A DNA stretch of 30,265 nucleotides from RGIG4576 sp964536025 (GTDB lineage Bacteria; Bacteroidota; Bacteroidia; Bacteroidales; Muribaculaceae): contig CAZHXA010000025.1 of NCBI GenBank assembly GCA_964536025.1, positions 1-30,265 of the forward strand. The letters run 5' to 3'. Shown here one piece after another: positions 7,882-17,401 of this stretch. Made by a program: the position numbers and the translations under genes. Numbering within the stretch: position 1 is the first letter of the stretch; each line of letters starts with the position of its first letter. A model generated the notes under the pieces. It was not told where the DNA came from. It saw nothing but the letters and a program-made list of their open reading frames with translations, and ran no database searches.

Positions 7882-9117
7882 TTATTTATGTCCATAAAAT
7901 AAAGTGGTACAATTAGACTCAGCCAACACTTCATTTGCTACCCGTAGTATATCATAAGGTTTTAGTGCTCGATATTTTAATATTTCAAAATTAATATCAT
8001 TTGCACACGTTGAATATTCGTATGAACATAATTTGGTTGCTTTTTCTAAATAACTAATATTCTCAAATTGCTCTTTTGAATCTAACTTATTAATATATTT
8101 GGTAATCTCATATTCTGTTGCACCTTCTTTTAAGAAATTATTCAATTCATTCTGTATTACTGCTTCCCCTTCTTCATAAGATACCCCATCACACAAATAT
8201 CCACGTACATAAAACAAGCCCGGTTCTACACTACCTCCCACCGAAGCATCTAAAGATGAAAAGATGTCACTTTTCATTAGAACATTTCTATAAAAACGTG
8301 CAGAATTACCATTTGCAAGAATATCACTTATAATATCACACGCAGGATAATCAACATCTGCCCTACCACACATGTGATAAGCCTTCAGTATCATATTTTT
8401 AGGCACATCTCGATCTACATGTACATGTTTAGGCTTAATTTGTTTAGGTTCCACCGGTAAAATAGAATGTCTGACGCTACGACTTTCTATATCACCAAAC
8501 CATTTTTCGGTCAATTCAACAGCACGTTCAAAATCAATATTTCCCGACACGCATAAAATCAAATTATCGGTTGAATAATGACTTTCAAAAAAATGCTGTG
8601 CATCGGCAAGTGTAGCATCTGCAATAACATCTATACTTTTCCCAATAACAGGCCATCTATAAGGATGAACAGTATAAGCATTTTCTCTTATTATGTGCCC
8701 CACATCTCCATACGGAGTATTTAAACAACGTTGCTTAAATTCTTCAATAACAACACTTTTTTGTGCTTCAAACTTTTTTTCCGTTAATGACAGATTTAAT
8801 AGTCTGTCACTTTCAAGCCAAAATGCAGTTTCGACATTATGAGCAGGAACAATATCATAATAGTTTGTAACATCGTTACTCGTCCAAGCATTACTTTCTC
8901 CTCCGGCTGCTTGCAAAGGCTCGTCAAAAGATTCGGAATTTAGTGACCCACTGAACATAAGATGTTCAAATAAATGAGCAAACCCCGTTTTTTCCGGATT
9001 CTCATCCTTAGCACCTACTTTATATAATAAATTTAACGCTACCATTTTGGTGGTAGCGTCTTTATGGTGGAGCAACCTAAGCCCGTTTGACAGAGTATAT
9101 GATTTTACTGCAATCAT
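7882..9117 (-). CDS. M16 family zinc peptidase
   Basis: A 411-residue insulinase/processing-peptidase-like protein (one active plus one inactive M16 half). The inverted zinc motif is intact: His48, Glu51 and His52 in GFAHLFEHLMF. The distal acidic ligand lies in the SVVIEEFKQR block (Glu125/126). GGESNAWTSNDVTNYYDIVP (about 72-91) is the typical substrate-strand region. No signal peptide is seen, so it may be cytoplasmic, although some Bacteroidota M16 proteins are periplasmic. Its ATG overlaps the stop of the cyclophilin gene (ATGA), so it is the last gene of a three-gene operon. A role in clearing peptides from envelope proteins is inference from this context. Confidence 0.93.
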   Translation of the reverse strand: MIAVKSYTLSNGLRLLHHKDATTKMVALNLLYKVGAKDENPEKTGFAHLFEHLMFSGSLNSESFDEPLQAAGGESNAWTSNDVTNYYDIVPAHNVETAFWLESDRLLNLSLTEKKFEAQKSVVIEEFKQRCLNTPYGDVGHIIRENAYTVHPYRWPVIGKSIDVIADATLADAQHFFESHYSTDNLILCVSGNIDFERAVELTEKWFGDIESRSVRHSILPVEPKQIKPKHVHVDRDVPKNMILKAYHMCGRADVDYPACDIISDILANGNSARFYRNVLMKSDIFSSLDASVGGSVEPGLFYVRGYLCDGVSYEEGEAVIQNELNNFLKEGATEYEITKYINKLDSKEQFENISYLEKATKLCSYEYSTCANDINFEILKYRALKPYDILRVANEVLAESNCTTLFYGHK

Positions 9118-9974
9118 TCGACAACTTTTGCTGAAATTATTTTTATATCTTCTTTCGGTCGGTCATTTCTATCAGTAGCAACAGCTTCTATCTTTGCAAC
9201 CACATCAAGACCTTCAAGCACTTCGCCAAACACTGTATATTGATTATCCAAATGTGGTGTACCTCCTAACGTTTTATAAGCCTCACGCTGTTCGGAAGTC
9301 ATACTAACTGGATTCTTAGCAGCTTCGGTTTCTGTTTCGGCTATCAATTGCTGACGAAGAGCCTCTACTGCAGCAGTATCCTTTGCCATCATCAACTTTT
9401 TAAGTTCATCTCGTTTTGCGGCAGCTTTAGCTTGAAATATATTTTGCTTGTTCATCATGTCCATTTGGCGTTCCATTTGAACAAGTTCTTGTTCATTATA
9501 TTTTTTACCTGTTACAATATAAAATTGCGAACCACTTGAACGACGTTCCGGATTAACTTGGTCACCTGTACGTGCAGCAGCCAAAGCTCCGCGTTTGTGA
9601 AAAAATTTGGGATATACAAATTCCGCTTCAACTGTATAACCAGGATCACCGGTTCCAAGCATTTGCCCCGGCTTTGCGTTTTTTGAATTACCATCTCCGG
9701 TTTGTATCATAAATTTATCTATAACACGATGAAACAATACACCATCATAATAACCGTCTTTTACAAGTTTAACAAAATTATCATGATGTTTAGGTGTTTC
9801 TTTATACAAGCCCAAAACTATATCACCAAGCGTTGTTTTTAATTCTATTTTTGTCATTTCCGGTAAATTTACATTTATTTTCTTTATTTCTTTTTGTTGT
9901 TGCTGTGCATTAGTTGTACCGTTACTGCAACTTATAAGCATTACAAAAAGCAAAAACAATATTACATTTTTCAT
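9114..9974 (-). CDS. Cyclophilin-type peptidyl-prolyl isomerase, lipoprotein
   Basis: Catalyses cis-trans isomerisation of prolyl bonds and helps fold envelope proteins. With the ATG at 9974 the protein is 286 residues, begins MKNVILFLLFVMLISC and has its lipobox cysteine at 16. An ATG three codons earlier lies only 3 bases after the previous stop. An AAGGA about 9 bases before the 9974 ATG favours the later start. The cyclophilin fold is visible: FHRVIDKFMIQTGD (about 81-94), SSGSQFYIVTG and YTVFGEVLEGLDVV near the end. Between the last two blocks is a helical insertion of about 75 residues rich in Met, Gln, Lys and Ala, absent from minimal cyclophilins. The stop overlaps the M16 peptidase start by 4 bases. 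Confidence 0.93.
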   Translation of the reverse strand: MKNVILFLLFVMLISCSNGTTNAQQQQKEIKKINVNLPEMTKIELKTTLGDIVLGLYKETPKHHDNFVKLVKDGYYDGVLFHRVIDKFMIQTGDGNSKNAKPGQMLGTGDPGYTVEAEFVYPKFFHKRGALAAARTGDQVNPERRSSGSQFYIVTGKKYNEQELVQMERQMDMMNKQNIFQAKAAAKRDELKKLMMAKDTAAVEALRQQLIAETETEAAKNPVSMTSEQREAYKTLGGTPHLDNQYTVFGEVLEGLDVVAKIEAVATDRNDRPKEDIKIISAKVVE

Positions 9975-9986
9975 AATGCACATTCC

Positions 9987-10361
9987 TTATATACCTATGG
10001 GATATAAACGTTTATAAATACGCCTGAAATTATCATCGGTTGCACTTAGTTGCTCAGCGTGTTCTTTATAATCGGCACCCCAAATACTTACTGCCAAATC
10101 TCCAAGATACTTACGTTCACGGTCTTTTTCTATTGCAGCTTTTATCAATAGATTTATGCTTTCAGCATATTTTTCTTTGTCTATTGCATTCAAATATCGA
10201 GCTGCACTGACCACAAATTGTCCTGACATATCCACATTGATGATATTTTCAGCTAATTCAAGCATAATATCATCTATAGAACCTATATTATTTGCGATAT
10301 ATTCATAAGTTAGCAAACCATCAGGGTCCTTAGACAATTGCTTTTTTAATATTTCATCCAT
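9987..10361 (-). CDS. Conserved-looking small helical protein, function unknown
   Basis: A 124-residue protein that I do not recognise. It is acidic, predicted mostly alpha-helical, and has no signal peptide, membrane segment, cysteine cluster or catalytic motif. It contains MDEILKKQLSKDPDG at the start and SIWGADYKEHAEQL followed by a basic RRIYKRLYP end. It is the first gene of an operon with the cyclophilin lipoprotein and M16 peptidase: its stop codon is 12 bases before the preferred cyclophilin start. A promoter matching the Bacteroidota consensus lies about 30 bases upstream. The operon position and good codon structure support a real gene. Confidence 0.8.
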   Translation of the reverse strand: MDEILKKQLSKDPDGLLTYEYIANNIGSIDDIMLELAENIINVDMSGQFVVSAARYLNAIDKEKYAESINLLIKAAIEKDRERKYLGDLAVSIWGADYKEHAEQLSATDDNFRRIYKRLYPIGI

Positions 10362-10389
10362 TTTTCAAGTTTAATTAAAAAATAACGCA

Positions 10390-10422
10390 CAAATATAATA
10401 AGAATTTCTTAATTCTCGCAAT
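10390..10422 (-). promoter_or_regulatory. Promoter of the hypothetical-cyclophilin-M16 operon
   Basis: On the minus strand ATTG (10419-10422) is followed after 21 bases by TATATTTG (10390-10397), a full TAnnTTTG match. It would start transcription near 10384, about 23 bases before the first gene. The intergenic region to the divergent SusC gene is 188 bases; no equally good promoter is seen on the plus strand there. Confidence 0.55.
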
Positions 10423-10549
10423 ATATCAACTTTTACAAGCACAACAACACTATGCAATATTGTTATTTTTTATCTTTCGAAATTCACTAAAACTTATTTT
10501 TATAAAAAATGTTATATCTATAAACTATTTTTAAAGCTATCTAAATTAT

Positions 10550-13500
10550 ATGAAAAACACACTTATATTAAAACGTTTGACATACATTATTAAATCGCAA
10601 CATATTGTAATGATTGTCTTAACTCTCTGCTTATTCTATTTCCAAAACATACAAGCCGAAAATAATACATCGGAATCTTTAATAACATCCTCCGGGAAAG
10701 TTATAGATAAAAACGGAGAACCTATTATAGGTGCTTCAATATTGGAATTAGGCACAACAAAAGGAACCCAAACTGATATTAACGGTAATTTCACAATATC
10801 AACTGTACCCGAAGCTGTTTTACGTATTTCTTATATAGGATATAAAACTCAAGAAATCAAAGCCGGAACAAACTTATTAATCGTTTTAGAGGAACAAACT
10901 AATGCACTCGATGAAATAGTCGTTGTAGGCTATGGACTACAAAAAAAGGTAAATCTTACCGGAGCGGTTTCATCGGTGGACATAAAAAAGAATCTTGACG
11001 GGCGACCTCAGCAAGATGTAAGTAAAGCGTTACAAGGAACAGTAGCCGGTTTATCCGTTATTAATTCTCAAGGTGGCATCAATAGCAATCCGGTGTTAGC
11101 CATACGTGGAACCGGCACTCTAAGTAACAATACACAAAGCAATCCGTATATATTGGTAGACGGTGTTCCAATGGAAGACATTTCGTTTCTCAACACACAA
11201 GACATTCAAAGTATTTCTGTTTTAAAAGACGCAGCATCAACTTCAATATATGGAACAGGAGCTGCTTTTGGCGTTATTCTTATCACAACAAAATCAGCAC
11301 AAAAATCAGATCGTATAATAATAAATTATTCCAACAATTTTTCATGGGACAAACCTACATATCTTCCGGACTATCCCGATGTACCCACACAGATAAGAGC
11401 TTTATCGCAAGCCAATAAACGTGCAGGACAGGAAAATGAACTTTTTGGAATGTATCTTGATGTTATGTTGCCATATGCCGAAGCATGGAAACAACAAAAT
11501 AAAGGGAAGAAAGCCGATTATCGCGAAATGCGACCTTTCAAAAACATGAACGATGTAGGAGACTTTTTTGTCAATCCCGATGGCACAGGTGCTTTATATT
11601 ACGCCGATTGGGACGTTCGTAACATAATGTTCAAACAATGGACTTCTTCTATGGCTCACAATATTTCAGTACAAGGTTCAAGCGGGAAAGCCGATTATTA
11701 TGTAAGTTTTGGATATAACGATAAAAACGGTGTACTTAAATTCAACACCGACAAACTTACAAAATACACGATTTCATCTAATGTTAATTATAACATAAAC
11801 GAACACATTAAATCCGGAATAAGAATTAATTACAGCAATAAAAAATATGAAAAGCCAAACGCTCGACGTTCTACATATACCTATATGTGGCGATGGGGTT
11901 CTTTTTTTGGTCCATACGGCACTATAAATGGAATTGATAGTCGAAATGATATAGCATATCTAAAACAAGCTGCCACTGCTAAAGAGTTGTCTGATTTTAC
12001 AAAAATATCGACCTATCTTAAAGCAAATATAACCAATGAAATAACCCTTAATGCAGATTACACTTACAATATAACAAACCTGAATTATTCTGAACCCGGA
12101 TTCCCTGTAACATTCTATAACACATGGGGAGGAAATATATCATTACCTGCAACTGTAAATAACGGAACAAGCACATATATGTATGAATCAAACTCTCGCA
12201 ATACAAAATGGATATTTAATATATTTGGAAACTATAAACACACGTTCAACAATTATCATAATATAAACGTAATGCTTGGTGTTAATGGAGAACGTGAACA
12301 CTATACTTTTTTTGATACTAAACGCACTAATCTTTACTCTATTGAGCACCCGCAAATAGACCTTGCTCATGGCACACAAACTACCAACGGAACAGCTTCT
12401 CGGAATAGCTCTGCCGGATATTTCGGTCGCATAAACTACGATTGGAACGGTATTTGGCTTGTTGAAATAAATGGGCGTTATGACGGCTCTTCACGTTTTC
12501 CCAAAAATGATCATTGGGCATTTTTCCCATCTATTTCTACAGGGTATAGATTCAGTGAGGAAAAATATTTTGAGAAAATTAAAAATTCCATAATTAATAA
12601 TGGTAAATTACGATTTTCATATGGAGAAATAGGTAATCAAGCCGTTGGCGATTACATGTTTTTATCAACAATCACGCCTATATCTCCTACGGCTTCTTAT
12701 TGGCTTGATGCCGATGGTAATAAAATCGCCATACTTGGGTCTCCTACTTACGTTGATAATAATTTAGGATGGGAACGAGTACAAACATTCGACATCGGAC
12801 TCGATTTAGGCATACTTAATGATAAAATAGCCCTTATATTTGATTGGTATCAACGTACCACTCGCGATATGTTAGCTCCCGGTCAAGCAATGCCTGCCAC
12901 ACTTGGGACCAAAGCACCCTATTCCAATTCAGGCTCTCTACGTACAAGAGGTTGGGAACTATCGATATCATTTCAACATAAATTCGGAGAATGGGACACT
13001 TATGCAACATTCAATTTGAATGATGCCATTACTAAAGTTACAAAATGGAATGATAATTCACGCTTACTTAATTCTTATTATAACGGAATGAAATATGGTG
13101 ACATTTGGGGGTTCGAAACCGAACGATATTTCACCGAAAACGATTTCAATGATGACGGAACATTAAAAGCAGGCATTGCTTCCCAAAAAGAGCTTGAACA
13201 AGGCGATTTTCACTATGGACCCGGTGACATCAAATTCAAAGATTTGAATGGCGACGGAATTATTAACGGAGGAAAAGGAACGGCTGAAAACCATGGAGAC
13301 CTTAAAGTCATTGGAAACTTTTTACCACGATATGAATATAGTTTTCACCTTGGCACAAATTGGAACGGTTTTGATATAGATTGCTTCTTTCAAGGTGTTG
13401 GGAAAAGAACTCAATGGACACAATCTGCATTTGTTATGCCTTTTATGCGTGGAGCCGATACTATTTACGGTAACCAAACAAAATACAACTACTACGATTA

Positions 13501-13891
13501 CGAAAACGACAAATACTACATTGACCAAAACAACAATTATCCTTGCCTGTATCCCGGTAATTCTGACTACGGCACTATTTCCGTTCTACAAAGAGGCTGC
13601 CACAACTTTTATCCACAAACACGCTATATTGTTGACATGTCATATTTGCGTTTTAAGAATATTACTATAGGATATACTCTCCCTACAAAATTGATAAAAA
13701 AAGCATATCTTTCAAAAGCAAGAATTTATTTAAGTGCCAACAATATATGTAACATAATTAAAAAGAGCAAATATCCTATCGATCCTGAAATAAGTACTTC
13801 AGAAGAGGCTAACGACCTTGCAAACGGAACTTGGGGACGAGTTGCTCCAATGACAAAAACAATATCATTCGGATTACAAATTTCATTCTAA
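10550..13891 (+). CDS. SusC/RagA-type TonB-linked outer-membrane transporter
   Basis: A 1113-residue outer-membrane transporter that imports glycans or peptides using TonB energy together with its SusD partner. Residues 1-36 form a signal peptide ending at IQA. A carboxypeptidase-regulatory-like beta-sandwich follows at about 46-115 (GKVIDKNGEPIIGASI, GNFTIS, YIGYKTQEI). Then come the DEIVVVGYGLQKK TonB-box-like motif, a plug domain with ILVDGVPMEDI and SISVLKDAASTSIYG...GVILITTK, and a 22-strand barrel ending in the aromatic SFGLQISF. It is full length with no frameshift. The SusD gene follows after 13 bases. No glycoside hydrolase, hybrid two-component regulator or sigma/anti-sigma pair is adjacent, so the substrate cannot be inferred. 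Confidence 0.97.
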   Translation: MKNTLILKRLTYIIKSQHIVMIVLTLCLFYFQNIQAENNTSESLITSSGKVIDKNGEPIIGASILELGTTKGTQTDINGNFTISTVPEAVLRISYIGYKTQEIKAGTNLLIVLEEQTNALDEIVVVGYGLQKKVNLTGAVSSVDIKKNLDGRPQQDVSKALQGTVAGLSVINSQGGINSNPVLAIRGTGTLSNNTQSNPYILVDGVPMEDISFLNTQDIQSISVLKDAASTSIYGTGAAFGVILITTKSAQKSDRIIINYSNNFSWDKPTYLPDYPDVPTQIRALSQANKRAGQENELFGMYLDVMLPYAEAWKQQNKGKKADYREMRPFKNMNDVGDFFVNPDGTGALYYADWDVRNIMFKQWTSSMAHNISVQGSSGKADYYVSFGYNDKNGVLKFNTDKLTKYTISSNVNYNINEHIKSGIRINYSNKKYEKPNARRSTYTYMWRWGSFFGPYGTINGIDSRNDIAYLKQAATAKELSDFTKISTYLKANITNEITLNADYTYNITNLNYSEPGFPVTFYNTWGGNISLPATVNNGTSTYMYESNSRNTKWIFNIFGNYKHTFNNYHNINVMLGVNGEREHYTFFDTKRTNLYSIEHPQIDLAHGTQTTNGTASRNSSAGYFGRINYDWNGIWLVEINGRYDGSSRFPKNDHWAFFPSISTGYRFSEEKYFEKIKNSIINNGKLRFSYGEIGNQAVGDYMFLSTITPISPTASYWLDADGNKIAILGSPTYVDNNLGWERVQTFDIGLDLGILNDKIALIFDWYQRTTRDMLAPGQAMPATLGTKAPYSNSGSLRTRGWELSISFQHKFGEWDTYATFNLNDAITKVTKWNDNSRLLNSYYNGMKYGDIWGFETERYFTENDFNDDGTLKAGIASQKELEQGDFHYGPGDIKFKDLNGDGIINGGKGTAENHGDLKVIGNFLPRYEYSFHLGTNWNGFDIDCFFQGVGKRTQWTQSAFVMPFMRGADTIYGNQTKYNYYDYENDKYYIDQNNNYPCLYPGNSDYGTISVLQRGCHNFYPQTRYIVDMSYLRFKNITIGYTLPTKLIKKAYLSKARIYLSANNICNIIKKSKYPIDPEISTSEEANDLANGTWGRVAPMTKTISFGLQISF

Positions 13892-13904
13892 AAAATTCAA
13901 CGTT

Positions 13905-15614
13905 ATGAAAAAAATAAAAAACTTTATACTATGCTCTATAATAGGTTTGCTTTTTACTGCTTGCAACGAAATGTTGGACAAATCTCCACTTGATCGTTTT
14001 GAGAATAATCCTTCTTTTTGGAATAAATCCAATAATGTTGAAGGATTAACAAACTCATTCTATAACGAATTTACAGCCTACGGAAATAACGGAGGGTATG
14101 GATTATTCTATTTCAAAACAATAAGCGACGATCAAATAGGAAATCCTTTTAAAGAATGGGAATACACATCAATACCGGCAACTGCCGATATATGGACTAA
14201 TGGTTGGAGTAAAATACGGTTAGCCAATTTAATTATAAAAAATGTAGAATCTTCAACCCTATCAAATGATGATAAGACAAAATACATATCCATTGCACGA
14301 CTCATGAGAGCATGGGAGTATTACAATATGGTAAAATTTTACGGAGATTTGCAATGGATTGACCAACCACTTTCCATAAATGACAAAAATATACTTTATG
14401 GGAAACGTATAAGCAGAGATATAATCATGGATTACGTTTTACAAGACCTTGATTATGCCTCTTACTACATGCCTATTTCTTCATCTAAAACAACTTGGAG
14501 TAAAAATATGGCAAATGCAATGAAAGCCGACATTTGCTTATGGGAAGGCACTTTTCGCAAATATCGCACCAACAGCGAAAACAATTATCCACCCGATTAT
14601 GAAGGTGCCGAGTTTTTTTTAAACGCTTGCATTAATGCTTGTAATTATATTTTTTCACAAAACTATCGTTTAAACGACAATTATCAAGCAAACTACAATT
14701 CAATCGATTTATCTGATAATCCCGAAATAATTTTCTACAAAAAATATAGGCAAAGCATTTTATGCCATTCTTTAATAGATTACACTTGTTCATCTACCCC
14801 TATAAGTGGAATGACTAAAGATGCTTTTGATGCTTATTTATTTCTTGATGGAAAACCTCGCTCTCTCACGAATCTTCGCACCGACGATGCAGGATATATA
14901 AGTTACAACGAAGCAACTCGACAACATAACATTATAATAAGCAAACAACTGAAAGTACGAGACAAGCGATTAAGTGAAACTATTGACAGTGTAGTATATT
15001 TTAAAGGAAGTACATGGTCAAGAACTTTAGACGGCATGCAAATGACCTCAACCACAGGATACGGTTGTCGCAAATATGATAACACTGCTATTCCTCTAAA
15101 TTACCGACAACAAGCAGCCACCAACTATACTTGTGCCCCCATTTATTGGTACTCAGCAATACTTCTTAATTATGCTGAAGCTAAAGCTGAGCTTGGCACC
15201 ATTACACAAGATGACATTGACAAAACAATAAATTTATTAAATACCAGAGCCGGATTACCTGATTTAAATATCAACCCCGGTTTTACCGATCCGGCAAATA
15301 ATCACAATGTAAGTGATTTAATTTGGGAAATACGCAGAGCAAGAAGATGTGAGTTAATGTTTGACAATTGGAACCGCTATTGGGACCTTGTAAGGTGGCA
15401 CCAATTAGACAAATTAGATACAAATTCCAACAATAATCTTTTATTAGGTGCAAATATTTCCAATGCAATAAATCCCGAAATAGACACAAAAGATGGTTAT
15501 ATTTACAATCCGGATAAAATAAGAACTTTCAACAAAAAATATTACCTTTACCCTATTCCTTCCGGCGAAATTTCGTTAAATCAGCAACTCTTACAAAATC
15601 CCTTTTGGGAATAG
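13905..15614 (+). CDS. SusD/RagB-type surface lipoprotein
   Basis: A 569-residue nutrient-binding lipoprotein that caps the upstream SusC-type transporter. The signal peptide ends in LFTAC with lipidated Cys20, followed by NEMLDKSPLDRF, typical of the SusD N-terminus. The TPR-like helical region includes IARLMRAWEYYNMVKFYGDLQW (in two pieces, about 126-147). The family signature near the C-terminus is WEIRRARRCELMFDNWNRYW followed by DLVRWHQ. The C-terminal LYPIPSGEISLNQQLLQNP is also characteristic. It is intact and co-transcribed with the SusC gene. No obvious terminator follows. The ligand cannot be predicted. Confidence 0.96.
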   Translation: MKKIKNFILCSIIGLLFTACNEMLDKSPLDRFENNPSFWNKSNNVEGLTNSFYNEFTAYGNNGGYGLFYFKTISDDQIGNPFKEWEYTSIPATADIWTNGWSKIRLANLIIKNVESSTLSNDDKTKYISIARLMRAWEYYNMVKFYGDLQWIDQPLSINDKNILYGKRISRDIIMDYVLQDLDYASYYMPISSSKTTWSKNMANAMKADICLWEGTFRKYRTNSENNYPPDYEGAEFFLNACINACNYIFSQNYRLNDNYQANYNSIDLSDNPEIIFYKKYRQSILCHSLIDYTCSSTPISGMTKDAFDAYLFLDGKPRSLTNLRTDDAGYISYNEATRQHNIIISKQLKVRDKRLSETIDSVVYFKGSTWSRTLDGMQMTSTTGYGCRKYDNTAIPLNYRQQAATNYTCAPIYWYSAILLNYAEAKAELGTITQDDIDKTINLLNTRAGLPDLNINPGFTDPANNHNVSDLIWEIRRARRCELMFDNWNRYWDLVRWHQLDKLDTNSNNNLLLGANISNAINPEIDTKDGYIYNPDKIRTFNKKYYLYPIPSGEISLNQQLLQNPFWE

Positions 15615-15690
15615 AGGTCTATTTACATAACTATATTTTTGATGAGCCCAATTTAAAAGAATCAATATTCTATAATATTATAAAAATTAT

Positions 15691-15698
15691 TATCTTTG
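15691..15698 (+). promoter_or_regulatory. -7 box immediately before the cytidylate-kinase-like gene
   Basis: TATCTTTG fits TAnnTTTG exactly and ends 4 bases before the ATG at 15703. With normal spacing, transcription would begin at or within a base or two of the start codon. No TTTG lies at the -33 distance; the upstream 60 bases are very AT-rich. Confidence 0.45.
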
Positions 15699-15702
15699 TA
15701 AC

Positions 15703-16335
15703 ATGAAAGATAAATATGTTATAACCATAGGACGCCAATTTGGTAGTGGAGGAAGCACAATAGGTCGTATTGTTGCCCAAAATCTTGGCATAAAATATTA
15801 TGATAAAGAACTTTTGGCGGCGGCGGCTAAATCATCGGGTGTAAACACCGAATTTTTTGAAGCATCAGATGAACGTAGCCCGAACTTTTTTTCAGGGACT
15901 AATATTTGGTCTTTCAATATTGGTTATAACTTAGGAAACTTCTTTTCGGCAGAAGTTTCATTTTCCGACGACAATCTATATAAAGCACAAAGCGAAACCA
16001 TTACAGCATTAGCCAATGAATCATCATGCGTAATAGTGGGACGCAGTGCCGATTATGTATTGCGTAATCATCCATGCTTGATAAGTGTTTTCATATCATC
16101 TTCTGAAAGTGAATGTATTAAACGTATTATTTCAAGAGGTGATTGCGACAACGAAGCCAATGCTCGGGCTTTGGCTGAAAAGAAAAACAAGTTACGCTCC
16201 AATTATTATAATTTTTACACCGATAAAGATTGGGGAAATTCTACAAGCTATGACTTATGCATAGATTCTTCTAAAATAACAGATGAACAAGTTGCCGAAA
16301 TTATAATAGAATACGTAAAAAAACGTATTTCTTAA
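15703..16335 (+). CDS. Cytidylate-kinase-like family protein
   Basis: A 210-residue P-loop kinase-like protein of the cytidylate kinase 2 group. The nucleotide-binding loop GRQFGSGGSTIGR is at 10-22, followed by YYDKELL (32-38). CVIVGRSADYVLRNHPCLISVFI is a second nucleotide-kinase-like block, and the C-terminal part has a helical lid (ISRGDCDNEANARALAEKK). The group is widespread in Bacteroidota and Firmicutes alongside a separate true Cmk, and its substrate is not established. The ATG used is directly downstream of a consensus -7 box, so the message may be leaderless. A lipid-kinase gene follows after 16 bases, so the two probably form an operon. Confidence 0.9.
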   Translation: MKDKYVITIGRQFGSGGSTIGRIVAQNLGIKYYDKELLAAAAKSSGVNTEFFEASDERSPNFFSGTNIWSFNIGYNLGNFFSAEVSFSDDNLYKAQSETITALANESSCVIVGRSADYVLRNHPCLISVFISSSESECIKRIISRGDCDNEANARALAEKKNKLRSNYYNFYTDKDWGNSTSYDLCIDSSKITDEQVAEIIIEYVKKRIS

Positions 16336-16351
16336 GTTCCTCAACAAAATT

Positions 16352-17329
16352 ATGCCTACAACAGAAAAAAAGACACTGTTAGCCGTCATTAATCCTATAT
16401 CTGGTACATCCAAGAAAGAATATGTACCTGAAACTCTTAATAGATTTATCGATAAAAATAAATTTGACCTTAAAATACGCTTCACCCAACGACAAGGTCA
16501 TGCAACTGAACTTACAAAAGAAGCTATTAAAGAAGGTTTTTACGGAGTTATTGCTGTAGGTGGTGATGGAACAATCAACGAAGTTGCTTCTGCTCTATGC
16601 GATTCCAATACGGCTTTGGGAATTATCCCTTGTGGTTCCGGAAATGGACTTGCACGACATTTAGGTGTACCTGTCAATATTGAAAAAGCAATACATATAC
16701 TTAACTTCGACAATGTAGAACATTTAGACTACTGCACAGTCAATAATCAACCATTTTTTTGCACATGCGGAGTAGGATTTGACGCTCATGTAAGTGAAAA
16801 ATTTGCATTAAGTCACAAACGCGGACCTCTCACCTATCTTCAAAACACACTTATTGAATATCTCAAATATCGTCCACAAAAATATCACATTGAAATGGGC
16901 GAAGAAGTCATAACAGAAGAAGCTTTTCTTATAGCTTGCGGAAATGCATCTCAATATGGCAATAATGCATTTATTGCACCCAAAGCCAGCATGCACGATG
17001 GCCTTATAGACGTAACGGTAATACACCCATTTACTCCGCTTGATACAGCTATTATGAGTTTTCTATTGTTCACAAAGCATCTTGATCAAGACATAAACAT
17101 CAATACTTATAGAGTTCCGGAACTTACTATTTTACGAGATAAACCCGGAGTTATGCACATTGATGGAGATCCTGTGATGATGGACGCTAAATTGCACATA
17201 AAATGTCACAAAGCAGGAATAAAAATGTTACTACCTATAAGCGATAATGTTGAAAAATCATTTTTATCTTCTCTTGAAGACTATTTTTGGGAATTTGTAA
17301 GTACAGTACGTGGCGAACTTAAAATATAA
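16352..17329 (+). CDS. YegS/BmrU-type diacylglycerol or lipid kinase
   Basis: A 325-residue soluble lipid kinase of the diacylglycerol-kinase catalytic family, expected to phosphorylate diacylglycerol or a related lipid at the membrane with ATP. The motifs are intact: NPISGTSKK (14-22), the nucleotide-binding VGGDGTINEVASAL (69-82) and the glycine-rich PCGSGNGLARHLGVP (93-107). The C-terminal beta-rich domain contains CGVGFDAHVSEKF and MHIDGDP. The length matches the family. It follows the cytidylate-kinase-like gene closely. The native substrate may be a sphingolipid or another Bacteroidota lipid; this cannot be read from sequence. Confidence 0.92.
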   Translation: MPTTEKKTLLAVINPISGTSKKEYVPETLNRFIDKNKFDLKIRFTQRQGHATELTKEAIKEGFYGVIAVGGDGTINEVASALCDSNTALGIIPCGSGNGLARHLGVPVNIEKAIHILNFDNVEHLDYCTVNNQPFFCTCGVGFDAHVSEKFALSHKRGPLTYLQNTLIEYLKYRPQKYHIEMGEEVITEEAFLIACGNASQYGNNAFIAPKASMHDGLIDVTVIHPFTPLDTAIMSFLLFTKHLDQDININTYRVPELTILRDKPGVMHIDGDPVMMDAKLHIKCHKAGIKMLLPISDNVEKSFLSSLEDYFWEFVSTVRGELKI

Positions 17330-17401
17330 CATTTCAAAAATATTACGTACAATAAAATCAATTAACAATTGTAACTTTTTCTTCTAAAAAAGATTCATTT
17401 T

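Noticed and set aside
9975..9983. First ATG of the cyclophilin gene
   Set aside because: It leaves no room for a ribosome site after the preceding stop; the next in-frame ATG at 9974 has an AAGGA at normal distance and gives a cleaner lipoprotein signal.
10471..10478. TATCTTTC as the -7 box of the SusC gene
   Set aside because: It misses the final G and has no -33 TTTG at a proper distance; too weak to annotate.
13322..13670. Open frames in both strands within the SusC barrel region
   Set aside because: Repetitive Thr/Thr or Val-rich translations from the Tyr/Asn-rich SusC codons; shadows of an intact gene.
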